DNA from: Rhizobiaceae bacterium
GTDB lineage: Bacteria > Pseudomonadota > Alphaproteobacteria > Rhizobiales > Rhizobiaceae
Direction of reading: 5' to 3'
Assembly: GCA_025698895.1 (NCBI GenBank)
Contig: JAILWO010000002.1
Coordinates: 496,001-560,000, forward strand
DNA length: 64,000 bases
Positions 9,020 through 17,674 of this stretch are shown here, in pieces. How positions within the stretch are numbered: the first letter of the stretch is position 1; each line of letters begins with the position of its first letter. The translations under genes were made by a program, and so were the position numbers. The notes below the pieces were generated by a model. That model saw nothing but the letters and a program-made list of their open reading frames with translations. It was not told the DNA's origin and did not search any database.

Positions 9020-10950
9020 TGATGATGCAGAAGACCGCCACCGTCGCGACGGCCGAACCCGACACGCTCGACCGGCCAGCCGACGTCCGCGCCTATCTGG
9101 CGGGCCAGGAAAACAAGACGCTTCTGCGCTTCCTGACCTGCGGTTCGGTCGACGACGGCAAGTCGACCCTCATCGGACGGCTCCTGTTCGACACCAAGCT
9201 GATCTTCGAAGATCAGCTTGCCGCGCTGGAGAGCGATTCCCGGAAACACGGCACCACCGGCGAGGATGTCGATTTCGCGCTGCTGGTCGACGGGCTCGAG
9301 GCCGAGCGCGAGCAGGGGATCACGATCGACGTGGCCTATCGCTTCTTCGCCACGTCGAGGCGCAAGTTCATCGTCGCCGACACGCCCGGCCACGAGCAGT
9401 ATACCCGCAACATGGCGACGGGCGCTTCGACGGCCGACCTGGCGATCGTGCTGGTGGACGCGCGCCAGGGCGTGCTCACCCAGACGCGCAGGCACTCCAT
9501 CATCGCCTCGCTGCTCGGGATCCGGCATATCGTGCTGGCGGTCAACAAGATCGACCTCGTCGGCTTCGACCAGAAGGTGTTCGACAAGATCGTCGCCGAC
9601 TACGGGACGTTCGCGGCCGATCTCGGCTTCGAGAGCATCAAGGCGATCCCGATGTCGGCGCGCTATGGCGACAACGTCACGCGGGTCTCCGACAACATGT
9701 CCTGGTATCGGGACCAGCCGCTGCTGGACTATCTGGAGACGGTTCCGGTCGAGAGCGCCGGCGGCCAAAAGCCGTTCCGGTTCCCGGTCCAGTACGTCTC
9801 GCGGCCCAATCTCGATTTCCGCGGCTTCGCCGGCACCGTCGCGTCGGGCACGGTGAGCGCCGGCGACGATGTGGTCGTGGCCAAGTCGGGCAAGGCGTCG
9901 CGCGTCTCCCGCATCGTCACGCAGGACGGGGACCTGGAGCGCGCGGTGGAAGGACAGGCCGTCACCATCGTGCTGGAGGACGAGATCGAGGTCTCGCGCG
10001 GCAACATGCTGGTCGCGCCGGATGCGCGACCGGAGGTTGCCGACCAGTTCGCGGCCAACCTGATCTGGTTCGACGAGCACGCGCTGCTGCCCGGCCGTTC
10101 CTACATCCTGCGCACCGAGACCGACCAGGGCAACGCCACGATCACCGAGCTCAAATACCGGGTCAACGTCAACAACTTCGCCCATGAGGCGGCCAAATCG
10201 CTGGAACTGAACGAGGTGGGCGTGTGCAACGTCTCGCTTCAGGCGCCGATCGCGTTCGACCCTTTCGCGGTCAATCGCACGACCGGCTCGTTCATCCTGA
10301 TCGACCGACTGACCAACGCCACGGTCGGCGCCGGCATGATCCTCCATCCGCTGCGCCGCGCGGCCAATATCCACTGGCAGGCGCTGGACGTGGACAAGAA
10401 GGCGCGCGCCGAGCAGAAGCACCAGAAGCCCGCCGTGCTGTGGTTCACGGGCCTCTCCGGCTCGGGCAAGTCGACGATCGCCAACCTTCTCGAAAAGAAG
10501 CTGCATGCGGCCGGGCGGCATACCTATGCGCTCGACGGCGACAATGTCCGCCACGGCCTGAACCGCGACCTGGGCTTCACCGAGGAGGACCGCGTGGAGA
10601 ACATACGCCGCGTGGCGGAAGTCTCGCGGCTGATGGTCGATGCGGGCCTGATCGTGCTCGTCTCCTTCATCTCACCCTTCCGGGCCGAGCGGCGCATGGC
10701 GCGCGAATTGATGGGCGAGGGCGAGTTCGTCGAAGTGTTCGTCGACACACCCTTCGAGGAATGCGTGAAGCGCGATCCAAAGGGCCTTTATGCGCGCGCG
10801 CTGAAGGGCGAGATCAAGAACTTCACCGGCGTGGATTCGCCCTATGAGCGGCCGGAACGGGCCGACATCCACCTGCCGACGCTCGGGCGCGCGCCCGACG
10901 ACCTCGTCGACGAACTCGAGGCCTGGCTGAAGGAGCGCGGCTATTGCTGA
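9019..10950 (+). CDS. cysN: Bifunctional sulfate adenylyltransferase subunit 1 / adenylylsulfate kinase (CysN-CysC fusion)
   Basis: A 643-residue fusion. The N-terminal CysN GTPase carries G1 GSVDDGKST (residues 42-50), DTPGHEQY (G3) and NKID (G4), then translation-factor-type beta barrels. From about residue 460 the APS kinase domain carries the P-loop GLSGSGKST (478-486) and the [10 protein letters not shown] motif. Together with CysD it makes APS and phosphorylates it to PAPS. The fused NodQ-type architecture is common in rhizobia and other alphaproteobacteria. PAPS can feed sulfate assimilation or sulfation of surface polysaccharides. The start overlaps cysD by one base, and its stop overlaps cysQ. 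Confidence 0.96.
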   Translation: MMMQKTATVATAEPDTLDRPADVRAYLAGQENKTLLRFLTCGSVDDGKSTLIGRLLFDTKLIFEDQLAALESDSRKHGTTGEDVDFALLVDGLEAEREQGITIDVAYRFFATSRRKFIVADTPGHEQYTRNMATGASTADLAIVLVDARQGVLTQTRRHSIIASLLGIRHIVLAVNKIDLVGFDQKVFDKIVADYGTFAADLGFESIKAIPMSARYGDNVTRVSDNMSWYRDQPLLDYLETVPVESAGGQKPFRFPVQYVSRPNLDFRGFAGTVASGTVSAGDDVVVAKSGKASRVSRIVTQDGDLERAVEGQAVTIVLEDEIEVSRGNMLVAPDARPEVADQFAANLIWFDEHALLPGRSYILRTETDQGNATITELKYRVNVNNFAHEAAKSLELNEVGVCNVSLQAPIAFDPFAVNRTTGSFILIDRLTNATVGAGMILHPLRRAANIHWQALDVDKKARAEQKHQKPAVLWFTGLSGSGKSTIANLLEKKLHAAGRHTYALDGDNVRHGLNRDLGFTEEDRVENIRRVAEVSRLMVDAGLIVLVSFISPFRAERRMARELMGEGEFVEVFVDTPFEECVKRDPKGLYARALKGEIKNFTGVDSPYERPERADIHLPTLGRAPDDLVDELEAWLKERGYC

Positions 10951-11768
10951 TGGAAACGAGTAGTGCCGCGACCGGCAATGACGCCGAGATCGTGACCCTG
11001 TTCGAGCGGCTTGCCCTGGAGGCCGGCCGCGCGATCCTGGCGGTCTACGGGAAGGACTTCGCCGTCGAGATCAAGGGCGACAGTTCGCCGGTCACGGAAG
11101 CCGACCGGCTGGCCGAGACAATCATCCTGGCCGGCCTGCGCGCGCGGTTCCCGCAGATCGCCTGCGTCGCGGAAGAAGAGGTGGCGGGAGGGCTGGTGTC
11201 GGCCGTCGCCGGCGACATGTTCGTGCTGGTCGATCCGCTCGACGGAACGCGGGAGTTCGTCTCGCGCAACCCCGATTTCACCGTCAACATCGCGCTGGTG
11301 CGCGGCGGCGTGCCGGTGGCCGGCGTCGTGCACGCCCCGGCGCGCGGCGTGCTGTGGGGCGGGGCCGGCGGACGGGCCTGGCGCCTCGACGACGCGACCG
11401 GCGAGCGCAGGGACATTCGCGTCCGGCCGAGGCCGGCAAGCCCGGTGATCCTGGCCAGCCGCTCACACCGCACGCCGGAGACGGAAGAGTTCCTGTCGCG
11501 GCACAAGGGCTGCGAGACCAGGGCGGTCGGATCGTCGCTGAAATTCTGCATGATCGCCGAGGGCGAGGCCGACATCTATCCGCGCCATGGGCGCACGATG
11601 GAATGGGACACGGCCGCCGGCGACGCGGTGCTGCGCGCGGCCGGCGGCATGACGCGCACGCTGGACGGCGCGCCGCTGACCTATGGCAAGTGCGGCGGGG
11701 CGGATGGCGACTGGGCCAATCCACACTTCATCGCCAGCGGGGCTGAGGGCGTCGGACCAATCGAATGA
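10950..11768 (+). CDS. cysQ: 3'(2'),5'-bisphosphate nucleotidase
   Basis: Hydrolyses 3'-phosphoadenosine 5'-phosphate, the by-product of PAPS use, so its place after cysD-cysNC is functional. From the ATG at 10950, which shares one base with the cysNC stop, it is 272 aa; a TTG two codons earlier is the only alternative. Lithium-sensitive phosphatase motifs are seen: the VAEEEVAGG metal ligands, LVDPLDGTREFV, and near the C-terminus WDTAAGDAVLRAAGG. It is convergent with the small-RNA candidate and fructokinase, and the GGGAGCC hairpin at 11789-11810 may also end its transcript. Confidence 0.94.
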   Translation: METSSAATGNDAEIVTLFERLALEAGRAILAVYGKDFAVEIKGDSSPVTEADRLAETIILAGLRARFPQIACVAEEEVAGGLVSAVAGDMFVLVDPLDGTREFVSRNPDFTVNIALVRGGVPVAGVVHAPARGVLWGGAGGRAWRLDDATGERRDIRVRPRPASPVILASRSHRTPETEEFLSRHKGCETRAVGSSLKFCMIAEGEADIYPRHGRTMEWDTAAGDAVLRAAGGMTRTLDGAPLTYGKCGGADGDWANPHFIASGAEGVGPIE

Positions 11769-11777
11769 GGCTGCCCG

Positions 11778-11862
11778 ATAAACGACCAAAGGGAGCCGCA
11801 AGGCTCCCTTGGCACGTAGTTCCCTTTCGGGAATCGGACACCCTCTCAGGGCCGCGTGCGGA
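11778..11862 (-). ncRNA. Candidate structured small RNA of about 85 nt
   Basis: Between the cysQ stop and the fructokinase stop, the minus strand shows a complete small-RNA gene. A sigma-70-like promoter (see next entry) should start transcription near 11861. The RNA would fold into a three-way junction closed by GCACG (11856-11860) with CGTGC (11812-11816). Two hairpins sit inside: CCCU-GAG-AGGG (11842-11852) and UUCCC-GAAA-GGGAA (11821-11834, a GNRA loop). It is followed by a 9-bp GC-rich stem AAGGGAGCC/GGCUCCCUU (11789-11810) and a UUUGGUCGUUU tail, which looks like an intrinsic terminator with a poor U-run. I do not recognise the family. No open reading frame of note lies in it. The end points are estimated. 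Confidence 0.7.
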
Positions 11863-11867
11863 CCTTA

Positions 11868-11896
11868 TATAGCAGCGGCCCTTCCAGTATGCCAAG
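11868..11896 (-). promoter_or_regulatory. Promoter of the small-RNA candidate
   Basis: On the minus strand a -35 box TTGGCA (11891-11896) is followed by exactly 17 bp and a -10 box CTATAT (11868-11873). It lies directly after the fructokinase stop codon at 11899, so it would give a transcript separate from the kinase mRNA. This is one of the better sigma-70 matches in this GC-rich window. Confidence 0.65.
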
Positions 11897-11898
11897 TT

Positions 11899-12837
11899 TC
11901 AGCCCAGCTCGTGACGCCAGGGCGGGTTGGCGCCGGCGCGCGACACGGTGACGGCCGCAACGCGCACGCCGAGTGACAGGGCATCCGCGATCCGGCTTTC
12001 GGTGAGCGCGGCGATCGGGTCCTTCGACAGGAGCCCGGCATCCGACAGCGCGGCGAGCAGCCCGGCATTGAAGGTGTCGCCGGCGCCCACCGTGTCGGCG
12101 ACCGTGACCTTCGGCGCGAGAACGCTGACGCGATGGGACCGGGTGAAGGCCGTGGCACCCCTGGCCCCGCGCGTGATGACGACCAGCCGGGGGCCGCGGT
12201 CCAGCATGCGGCGCGCCTGTTCCTCGTCGCCGCCCGGCTCGCCGAACCAGGCCAGGTCCTCGTCCGACAGCTTGACGATGTCGGCCATGGCGATCATGCG
12301 CTCCATACGCTTCCGATGCGATGCCGGATCGGCGATGAAGCCCGGCCTGATGTTCGGATCGAGCATAATGACCCGGCGATCGGTCTCGCGCGCCATCAGC
12401 GCCTCATAGGCCGAGCCGCAGGGTTCGGGAATGAGGCTGATCGCGCCGAAATGCATGGCGGCCACCTCGTCGGCGATGGCCGGCAGGCGGTCCGGCTCGA
12501 CCATACGGCCGGCGGTGTTCTCGTCATAGAAGGTGTAGCTGGCATTGCCGCCGTCGAGCCTGACGAAGGCCAGGGTGGTCGGCCGGTCCGATGTGATCGC
12601 ATAGCGCGTGCCCACGCGGCTTTTCGCCAGCGTCTCGCGCAGAAGGTCACCGAACAGGTCCGTCGACAGGCCCGACAGGAACTCGACCGGGCAGCCCAGC
12701 CGCCCGAGCGCGATCGCCGTGTTGAAGATCGCGCCGCCGGCATAGGGCGCGAAGGCATCCTCGCCGGCCTCCGACCGGCGCGGCAGCATGTCGATCAAGG
12801 CTTCGCCGCAGCAGACGATCATGGGAGCCTGATCCAA
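11899..12837 (-). CDS. frk: PfkB-family fructokinase
   Basis: A ribokinase-fold sugar kinase of 312 aa, expected to phosphorylate fructose after uptake. The N-terminal CCGEALIDMLP and YAGGAIFNTAIALGRLG bind substrate, and the C-terminal DTVGAGDTFNAG carries the catalytic Asp and anion hole. It is separated by 97 bp, largely a family B repeat, from the ROK regulator, which opens the minus-strand unit opposite frcBCA. Rhizobial frc loci have a kinase gene (frcK) in the transporter operon. Here the kinase is on the regulator's side instead. Fructose specificity is inferred from this context. Confidence 0.88.
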   Translation of the reverse strand: MDQAPMIVCCGEALIDMLPRRSEAGEDAFAPYAGGAIFNTAIALGRLGCPVEFLSGLSTDLFGDLLRETLAKSRVGTRYAITSDRPTTLAFVRLDGGNASYTFYDENTAGRMVEPDRLPAIADEVAAMHFGAISLIPEPCGSAYEALMARETDRRVIMLDPNIRPGFIADPASHRKRMERMIAMADIVKLSDEDLAWFGEPGGDEEQARRMLDRGPRLVVITRGARGATAFTRSHRVSVLAPKVTVADTVGAGDTFNAGLLAALSDAGLLSKDPIAALTESRIADALSLGVRVAAVTVSRAGANPPWRHELG

Positions 12838-12853
12838 AGCTCGCTCTGGCGGG

Positions 12854-12944
12854 CTGCGAACGGCGATCGTCTGCGCTTCCGATGCTCATGAACCCTTAGA
12901 TTCACTGCACTTCGGTTCTCGAAGATCGCCATTCTCACCTCGCC
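12854..12944. repeat. Dispersed dyad repeat family B, copy 1
   Basis: About 90 bp reading CTGCGAACGGCGATC... and ending GGTTCTCGAAGATCGCCATTCTCACCTCGCC in shortened form. It is similar along its length to 63586-63670, and its left part is similar to 58017-58060. GGCGAT on the left and ATCGCC on the right give an imperfect dyad. Its right end supplies the last codons and stop of the frcR-like gene (stop at 12935-12937), so the repeat overlaps a coding end. Confidence 0.65.
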
Positions 12945-14203
12945 ATAACGATTTTTGATCCAGGCTCCGGGAGCGCGGCACCCTCTGCCGGCATGGCCGA
13001 GCCGGCCGATCCCACCAGGAAGCGCTCCGACAGCGGCAGGCTGGCGCCGCCGAGCGCGCGCGCATGGATGCCGACCGCGCCGGCCCTGACGACAGGCGGC
13101 GCGAGACCCTCGGTGTCGAGCGTGTCGAGCGCCTCCACGATCGCCTCGACAAGCCGTCCGCGCACGGCAGGCGGAAGCCATCCGTCAATGATGGCGGCCT
13201 CGAAGTCGATCACGGCGGACGCCGACACGATGGCGTGCGCGATGGCCCGCGCCGCCTGCCCGATCCAGCGCGACAGCTCGTCCGGGTCGACCGACCAGTC
13301 GGACGGTGAGGTCCACAGGAAGCCGGCGTCGAGGCCGCGTGCCTTGAGGCGCCGTTCCAGAACGGCGATCGAGGCGACGTCGATGAGCTGGATGACGCGG
13401 CCGTCGGCGCCGGGAACCGGCATGGAGCCCAGCGCGCCGGCATTGCCCGTGCGGCCGGAAAAGACGCGGCCATTGAGCACGATGCCGCCGCCGACGAAGG
13501 CGCCGACATAGATATAGACAAAATCGCGGAACTCTCCTCCCAGGCCGAAGACGAGCTCGGCGCCGCAGGCGGCGGTCGCGTCGTTCTGCAGATAGACGGG
13601 GAAGGGGACCCGCGCCGCGATCTCGGCGCGAATGTCGACGATGCGCCATTCGTCCAGCGCGTCGCGCGGCGCGCCGACCGCGTCGGCCCAGTTCCACAAT
13701 TCGAAGGGCATGGCGACGCCGAGGCCGCCGATGCGGGCCGAATGCGCGGCGCCGAGATCGGCCCGCATGGCCCCGATGCCTTCGGACACGAAGTCGAGCA
13801 CGGCGGACGGCGACGGGTAGAGATAGGACAGCGACCGCATCGAACGGACCGTGCCGACGAGGTCGATCAGGACGAGGTCCGCGCTGCGCCGGCCGAGCTT
13901 GAGCCCGAGGAACCACGCGCCTTCGGGGTTGAGCGACATGGGGATGGAGGGCTGGCCGACCTTGCCGCGCACGGGCTCGCCGCGCAAGAGCAGGCCTTCG
14001 CCCTCGAGCTGGCGCATGATGACCGACACGGTCTGGGCCGAAAGCCCGGTGGCGCGCGCGATGTCGGACTTGGCCAACGCGCCGTGCTGACGCACCAGCG
14101 ACAGAACCAGACGCTGATTGTGATCGCGCATGCCGCTCTGATTGGTGCCGCGCTCATGCCGCCCCGCGGCCAGCGCGTCGGCCCTCGTACTCAAAGGCTC
14201 CAC
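12935..14203 (-). CDS. ROK-family transcriptional regulator, FrcR-like
   Basis: A 422-aa repressor-type ROK protein. The N-terminal winged helix-turn-helix (about residues 25-85) includes LAKSDIARATGLSAQTVSVIMRQLEGEGL. It is followed by the actin-like ROK sugar-binding domain (GLGVAMPFELW, VYLQNDATAACGAE, the glycine-rich YIYVGAFVGGGIVLNG). The usual zinc-site cluster of ROK kinases is not evident in the region after GRTGNAGALG, as expected for a regulator rather than a kinase. It is divergent from the fructose ABC operon across a 234-bp region with a dyad operator. In Sinorhizobium meliloti an equivalent divergent regulator gene is frcR. The start could be ATG 14203 or an internal Met near residue 25. 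Confidence 0.87.
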   Translation of the reverse strand: MEPLSTRADALAAGRHERGTNQSGMRDHNQRLVLSLVRQHGALAKSDIARATGLSAQTVSVIMRQLEGEGLLLRGEPVRGKVGQPSIPMSLNPEGAWFLGLKLGRRSADLVLIDLVGTVRSMRSLSYLYPSPSAVLDFVSEGIGAMRADLGAAHSARIGGLGVAMPFELWNWADAVGAPRDALDEWRIVDIRAEIAARVPFPVYLQNDATAACGAELVFGLGGEFRDFVYIYVGAFVGGGIVLNGRVFSGRTGNAGALGSMPVPGADGRVIQLIDVASIAVLERRLKARGLDAGFLWTSPSDWSVDPDELSRWIGQAARAIAHAIVSASAVIDFEAAIIDGWLPPAVRGRLVEAIVEALDTLDTEGLAPPVVRAGAVGIHARALGGASLPLSERFLVGSAGSAMPAEGAALPEPGSKIVMAR

Positions 14204-14261
14204 GAAAAGCCTCCCTCAACCCGTTCGGGGTGTAGCGGGAGAATGTCGGCAATGAAAGCGC

Positions 14262-14299
14262 CTGTCAATAATAATTCATAGTGATTTATATATTGACAG
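14262..14299. promoter_or_regulatory. Divergent promoter/operator dyad between the ROK regulator and frcB
   Basis: A perfect 9-bp inverted repeat, CTGTCAATA (14262-14270) and TATTGACAG (14291-14299), surrounds a 20-bp AT-rich core centred at 14280.5. Each arm contains TTGACA reading outward, so both divergent promoters would have their -35 box inside the operator. The -10 boxes are poor: CATTCT 17 bp downstream on the minus strand and TTTCGT on the plus strand. A repressor bound here could shut both directions. Confidence 0.65.
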
Positions 14300-14437
14300 C
14301 TGCGGCACGATCATGTTTCGTCACGGCGGGATGCGGCCGACGCAACGGAGGCGGCATCCGGCGGCCGGCGCGCTTCGCAAGCGTTGCGGAGGGGTGGCCG
14401 GCAAGACACTTCATCGCGTCCGCTGGGAGGACAAGCC

Positions 14438-15463
14438 ATGACCAAGACAGCTCTCTTGACGGGGTCGGCCATCGCCGCCGCGTTTCTTTCATTCGCAGCA
14501 CCGGCCAATGCGCAGTCGGTGGGCGCCTGCCTGATCACCAAGACCGACATCAACCCTTTCTTCGTGAAGATGAAGGAGGGCGCGACCGCCAAGGCCCAGG
14601 AACTCGGGGTCGAACTCTCGACCTATGCCGGCAAGATCGACGGCGACCATGAAACGCAGGTGCAGGCGGTCGAGACCTGCATCGCCTCCGGCGCCAAGGG
14701 CATCCTGATCACCGCCTCCGACACCAAGGCGATCGTGCCCGTCGTGCAGAAGGCGCGCGACGCGGGCGTCCTGGTGATCGCGCTCGACACGCCGCTGGAA
14801 CCGATCGACGCGGCCGACGCGACGTTCGCCACCGACAATTTCAAGGCCGGCGAACTGGTCGGCCAGTGGGCGGCCGCGACGCTGGGCGACAAGGCGGCCG
14901 ATGCCAAGATCGCCATGCTCGACCTTTCGGCGAGTTCACCCTCGGTCGACGTGCTGCGCAACCAGGGCTTCCTCAAGGGCTTCGGCATCGAGCTGGCCGA
15001 CGAGAACCGGATCGGCGACGAGGACGACCCGCGCATCGTCGGCCACGACGTCACCAGCGGCAACGAGGAAGGCGGCCGCAAGGCAATGGAAAACCTGCTG
15101 CAGCGCGACCCGTCCATCAATGTCGTCTACACGATCAACGAACCGGCCGCGGCCGGCGCCTACGAGACGCTGCGCTCGTTCGGCAAGACCGACGGCGTGC
15201 TGATCGTGTCGATCGACGGCGGCTGCCCGGGCGTCCAGAACGTCAAGGAGGGCATCATCGGCGCCACCTCCCAGCAATATCCGCTGATGATGGCCTCGCT
15301 GGGCATCGAGGCGATCGCCAAATTCGCCGAGACGGGCGAGAAGCCGGAGCCGACCGAAGGCAAGGACTTCTACGACACCGGCGTGACGCTCATCACGGAC
15401 CAGCCGGTCGAAGGCGTCGAATCGATCGATTCCGCCGAAGGCCTCGACAAGTGCTGGGGGTAA
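14438..15463 (+). CDS. frcB: Fructose ABC transporter, periplasmic substrate-binding protein
   Basis: A 341-aa ribose-binding-type (CUT2) periplasmic protein, the same length as S. meliloti FrcB as I recall it. The ATG at 14438 has GGAGG 10 bp before it. The signal peptide ends ...AAPANA before [10 protein letters not shown]. The mature protein has the Peripla_BP_4 features [42 protein letters not shown] and [18 protein letters not shown] 206-bp gap with a strong hairpin separates it from the permease gene, which would favour more binding protein than membrane components. Specificity for fructose is inferred from the ROK regulator and fructokinase next door. Ribose or mannose use is possible. 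Confidence 0.88.
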   Translation: MTKTALLTGSAIAAAFLSFAAPANAQSVGACLITKTDINPFFVKMKEGATAKAQELGVELSTYAGKIDGDHETQVQAVETCIASGAKGILITASDTKAIVPVVQKARDAGVLVIALDTPLEPIDAADATFATDNFKAGELVGQWAAATLGDKAADAKIAMLDLSASSPSVDVLRNQGFLKGFGIELADENRIGDEDDPRIVGHDVTSGNEEGGRKAMENLLQRDPSINVVYTINEPAAAGAYETLRSFGKTDGVLIVSIDGGCPGVQNVKEGIIGATSQQYPLMMASLGIEAIAKFAETGEKPEPTEGKDFYDTGVTLITDQPVEGVESIDSAEGLDKCWG

Positions 15464-15491
15464 GGCGCGGTCCGTGAAGGGCGCTCCTGTT

Positions 15492-15558
15492 GCCCTTCAC
15501 CCGCGTGCCGGCATCCTCTCTCCGTGAACGGGGAGAGGAAGGCCGGCCGCAAAAGGGC
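15492..15558 (+). other. Long imperfect stem-loop between frcB and frcC
   Basis: Within the 206-bp frcB-frcC gap, GCCCTT...AAGGGC, GTGCCGGC...GGCCGGCC and CCTCTC...GAGAGG nest around a CCGTGAACGG loop, giving a folded RNA of about 67 nt. It starts 26 bp after the frcB stop and has no T-run. Such hairpins between a binding-protein gene and its permease (as in malE-malF) typically protect the upstream mRNA or partly terminate transcription. The core CCTCTCTCCGTGAACGGGGAGAGG is related to the family C repeats. Confidence 0.6.
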
Positions 15559-15669
15559 TGTCGTCCCTTTGGGGGAAGGAGACGCCGCCCGCGCCTTTGA
15601 CGACACTCCGATCCGGGCGCAGACTGCGCCGACACGCCGCGCCCGGAGAGGGACGCGAGGGAGGATGCC

Positions 15670-16752
15670 ATGACCGACCAGACGGCCGCCCCGCGCGGCA
15701 GGCAGGACTTCGAAAACACGCTCGACGAAAGCGACAAGGCCGTCGCCGCGTTCGAGAGCCACGACCGCAACGTCTTCGACAGGGCGCAGCACTTCCTGCA
15801 CGGCAATCCCACCATGGTGCCGGTGATCGTGCTGATCGTATCCATCATCGTGTTCGGCTTCGTCGCGGGAGCGAATTTCTACAGCGCCTTCAACCTGTCG
15901 CTGATCATGCAGCAGGTCTCGATCATCGGCATCCTGGCGGCCGCGCAGAGCCTCGTCATCCTGACGGCCGGCATCGACCTTTCGGTCGGCGCCATCATGG
16001 TGCTGATGTCGGTGATCATGGGCAATCTGGCCGTGTCGATCGGCCTGCCGGCGCCGGTCGCGATCCTGGCCGGCTTCGCCGGCGGCGCGCTGGCGGGCGG
16101 CATCAACGGCCTGTTCGTGACGCGCTTCAAGCTGCCGCCCTTCATCGTCACGCTGGGCACCTGGAACATCTTCTTCGCGCTGACGCTATGGCTTTCGGGC
16201 GCGCAGTCGATCCGCAGCCAGGACCTCGACGCCAACGCGCCGCTGCTCAAATTCTTCGGCAACAGCTTCGGCATCGGCGGAGCGCAGTTCACCTACGGCT
16301 CGATCCTGATGGTGCTGATCTTCGCGGGGCTGTGGTACATGCTCAACCGCACCGCCTGGGGACGTCACGTCTATGCCGTCGGCGACGACAAGGAGGCGGC
16401 CGAACTGTCGGGCATCCAGACCAACCGGACGCTGCTTTCGGTCTACATGCTGGCCGGGCTGGTCTGTGGGCTCGCGGCCTGGGCCTCGATCGGCCGCGTG
16501 GGATCGGTGTCCCCGCAAAGCTTCCAGGAGGCCAATCTGCAATCCATCACCGCGGTGGTGATCGGCGGCATATCGCTGTTCGGCGGACGCGGCTCCATCA
16601 TCGGCCCGCTGATCGGCGCGCTGATCGTCGGCGTGTTCAATTCGGGTCTCAGGCTCGCCGGCGTGGACGTGCTGTGGCAACTCTTCGCCATCGGCTGGCT
16701 CACCATCATCGCGGTCGCCATCGACCAGTGGATCAGGAAGCTCTCGTCATGA
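15670..16752 (+). CDS. frcC: Fructose ABC transporter, permease
   Basis: A 360-aa CUT2-family permease (BPD_transp_2/RbsC type) with about ten hydrophobic segments. The first begins near residue 40 (VPVIVLIVSIIVFGFV), and the characteristic SLVILTAGIDLSVGAIMVL and PPFIVTLGTWNIFFALTLW segments follow. The EAA-like cytoplasmic loop region is GDDKEAAELSGI. It starts after a GGGAGG site and overlaps the ATPase gene by 4 bp (16749-16752). It forms the membrane channel of the FrcB/FrcC/FrcA importer. Confidence 0.92.
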   Translation: MTDQTAAPRGRQDFENTLDESDKAVAAFESHDRNVFDRAQHFLHGNPTMVPVIVLIVSIIVFGFVAGANFYSAFNLSLIMQQVSIIGILAAAQSLVILTAGIDLSVGAIMVLMSVIMGNLAVSIGLPAPVAILAGFAGGALAGGINGLFVTRFKLPPFIVTLGTWNIFFALTLWLSGAQSIRSQDLDANAPLLKFFGNSFGIGGAQFTYGSILMVLIFAGLWYMLNRTAWGRHVYAVGDDKEAAELSGIQTNRTLLSVYMLAGLVCGLAAWASIGRVGSVSPQSFQEANLQSITAVVIGGISLFGGRGSIIGPLIGALIVGVFNSGLRLAGVDVLWQLFAIGWLTIIAVAIDQWIRKLSS

Positions 16753-17537
16753 ACCAGACAACGCAGCCCCTTCTGTCCGCGCGCGGACTGGTCAAGCGCT
16801 ACGGCCGCGTCACCGCGCTCGATCACGCCGATTTCGACCTCTATCCGGGCGAAATCCTCGCCGTGATCGGCGACAACGGCGCCGGCAAGTCGTCGCTGAT
16901 CAAGGCGATTTCCGGCGCGATCCGGCCCGACGAGGGCGAGATCAGGCTCGACGGTCAGATGGTCGACTTCAAGTCGCCGATGGAGGCGCGCGAGGCCGGC
17001 ATCGAGACCGTCTACCAGACGCTCGCTTTGTCGCCGGCGCTCTCGATCGCCGACAACATGTTCCTGGGCCGCGAACTGCGCAAGGAAGGCTTCGCCGGCA
17101 AATGGTTCAAGGCGCTCGACCGGGCCAGGATGGAGAAGATCGCCCGCGAGAAGCTGTCGGATCTGGGCCTGATGACGATCCAGAACATCACCCAGGCGGT
17201 CGAGACCCTGTCGGGCGGCCAGCGCCAGGGCGTGGCGGTGGCGCGCGCGGCGGCCTTCGGCTCGAAGGTGGTCATCATGGACGAACCCACCGCCGCGCTC
17301 GGCGTGAAGGAATCGCGCCGGGTGCTCGACCTCATCCAGGACGTGCGCAAGCGCGGCATGCCGATCGTGCTGATCTCGCACAACATGCCGCATGTCTTCG
17401 AGGTGGCCGACCGCATCCACATCCACCGGCTGGGAAAGCGGCTGTGCGTCATCGACCCCAAGGACCATTCGATGTCGGACGCGGTCGCGCTGATGACGGG
17501 GGCCAAGGCGCCGCCCGCCGAGGCGCTGGCCGCATGA
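16749..17537 (+). CDS. frcA: Fructose ABC transporter, ATP-binding protein
   Basis: A 262-aa single-domain ABC ATPase; many CUT2 ATPases have two domains, but rhizobial FrcA is single. Walker A is GDNGAGKS (residues 41-48), the signature is LSGGQRQGVAVARA, and Walker B is VVIMDEPTAAL, followed by the switch histidine in VLISHNMPHV. It is translationally coupled to frcC by an ATGA overlap. It energises the importer at the inner face of the membrane. No kinase gene follows on this strand; the glycogen operon starts 137 bp later. Confidence 0.93.
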   Translation: MNQTTQPLLSARGLVKRYGRVTALDHADFDLYPGEILAVIGDNGAGKSSLIKAISGAIRPDEGEIRLDGQMVDFKSPMEAREAGIETVYQTLALSPALSIADNMFLGRELRKEGFAGKWFKALDRARMEKIAREKLSDLGLMTIQNITQAVETLSGGQRQGVAVARAAAFGSKVVIMDEPTAALGVKESRRVLDLIQDVRKRGMPIVLISHNMPHVFEVADRIHIHRLGKRLCVIDPKDHSMSDAVALMTGAKAPPAEALAA

Positions 17538-17674
17538 GATCAAGCCGGTGGAAAACGGGCGGAACGGTTCCGTGCGGCCATGAAAGACTCTAGAATGACG
17601 GCCGGGAGGACAGTCGCGGGACACGCCGGAGCCGTCGGAAACGGCGGCGGCGGTCCTATCTGCACGAGGCTTGC

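Noticed and set aside
9010-10554. 514-codon frame opposite cysNC
   Set aside because: Antisense to a bifunctional enzyme with intact GTPase and kinase motifs; typical reversed-frame composition.
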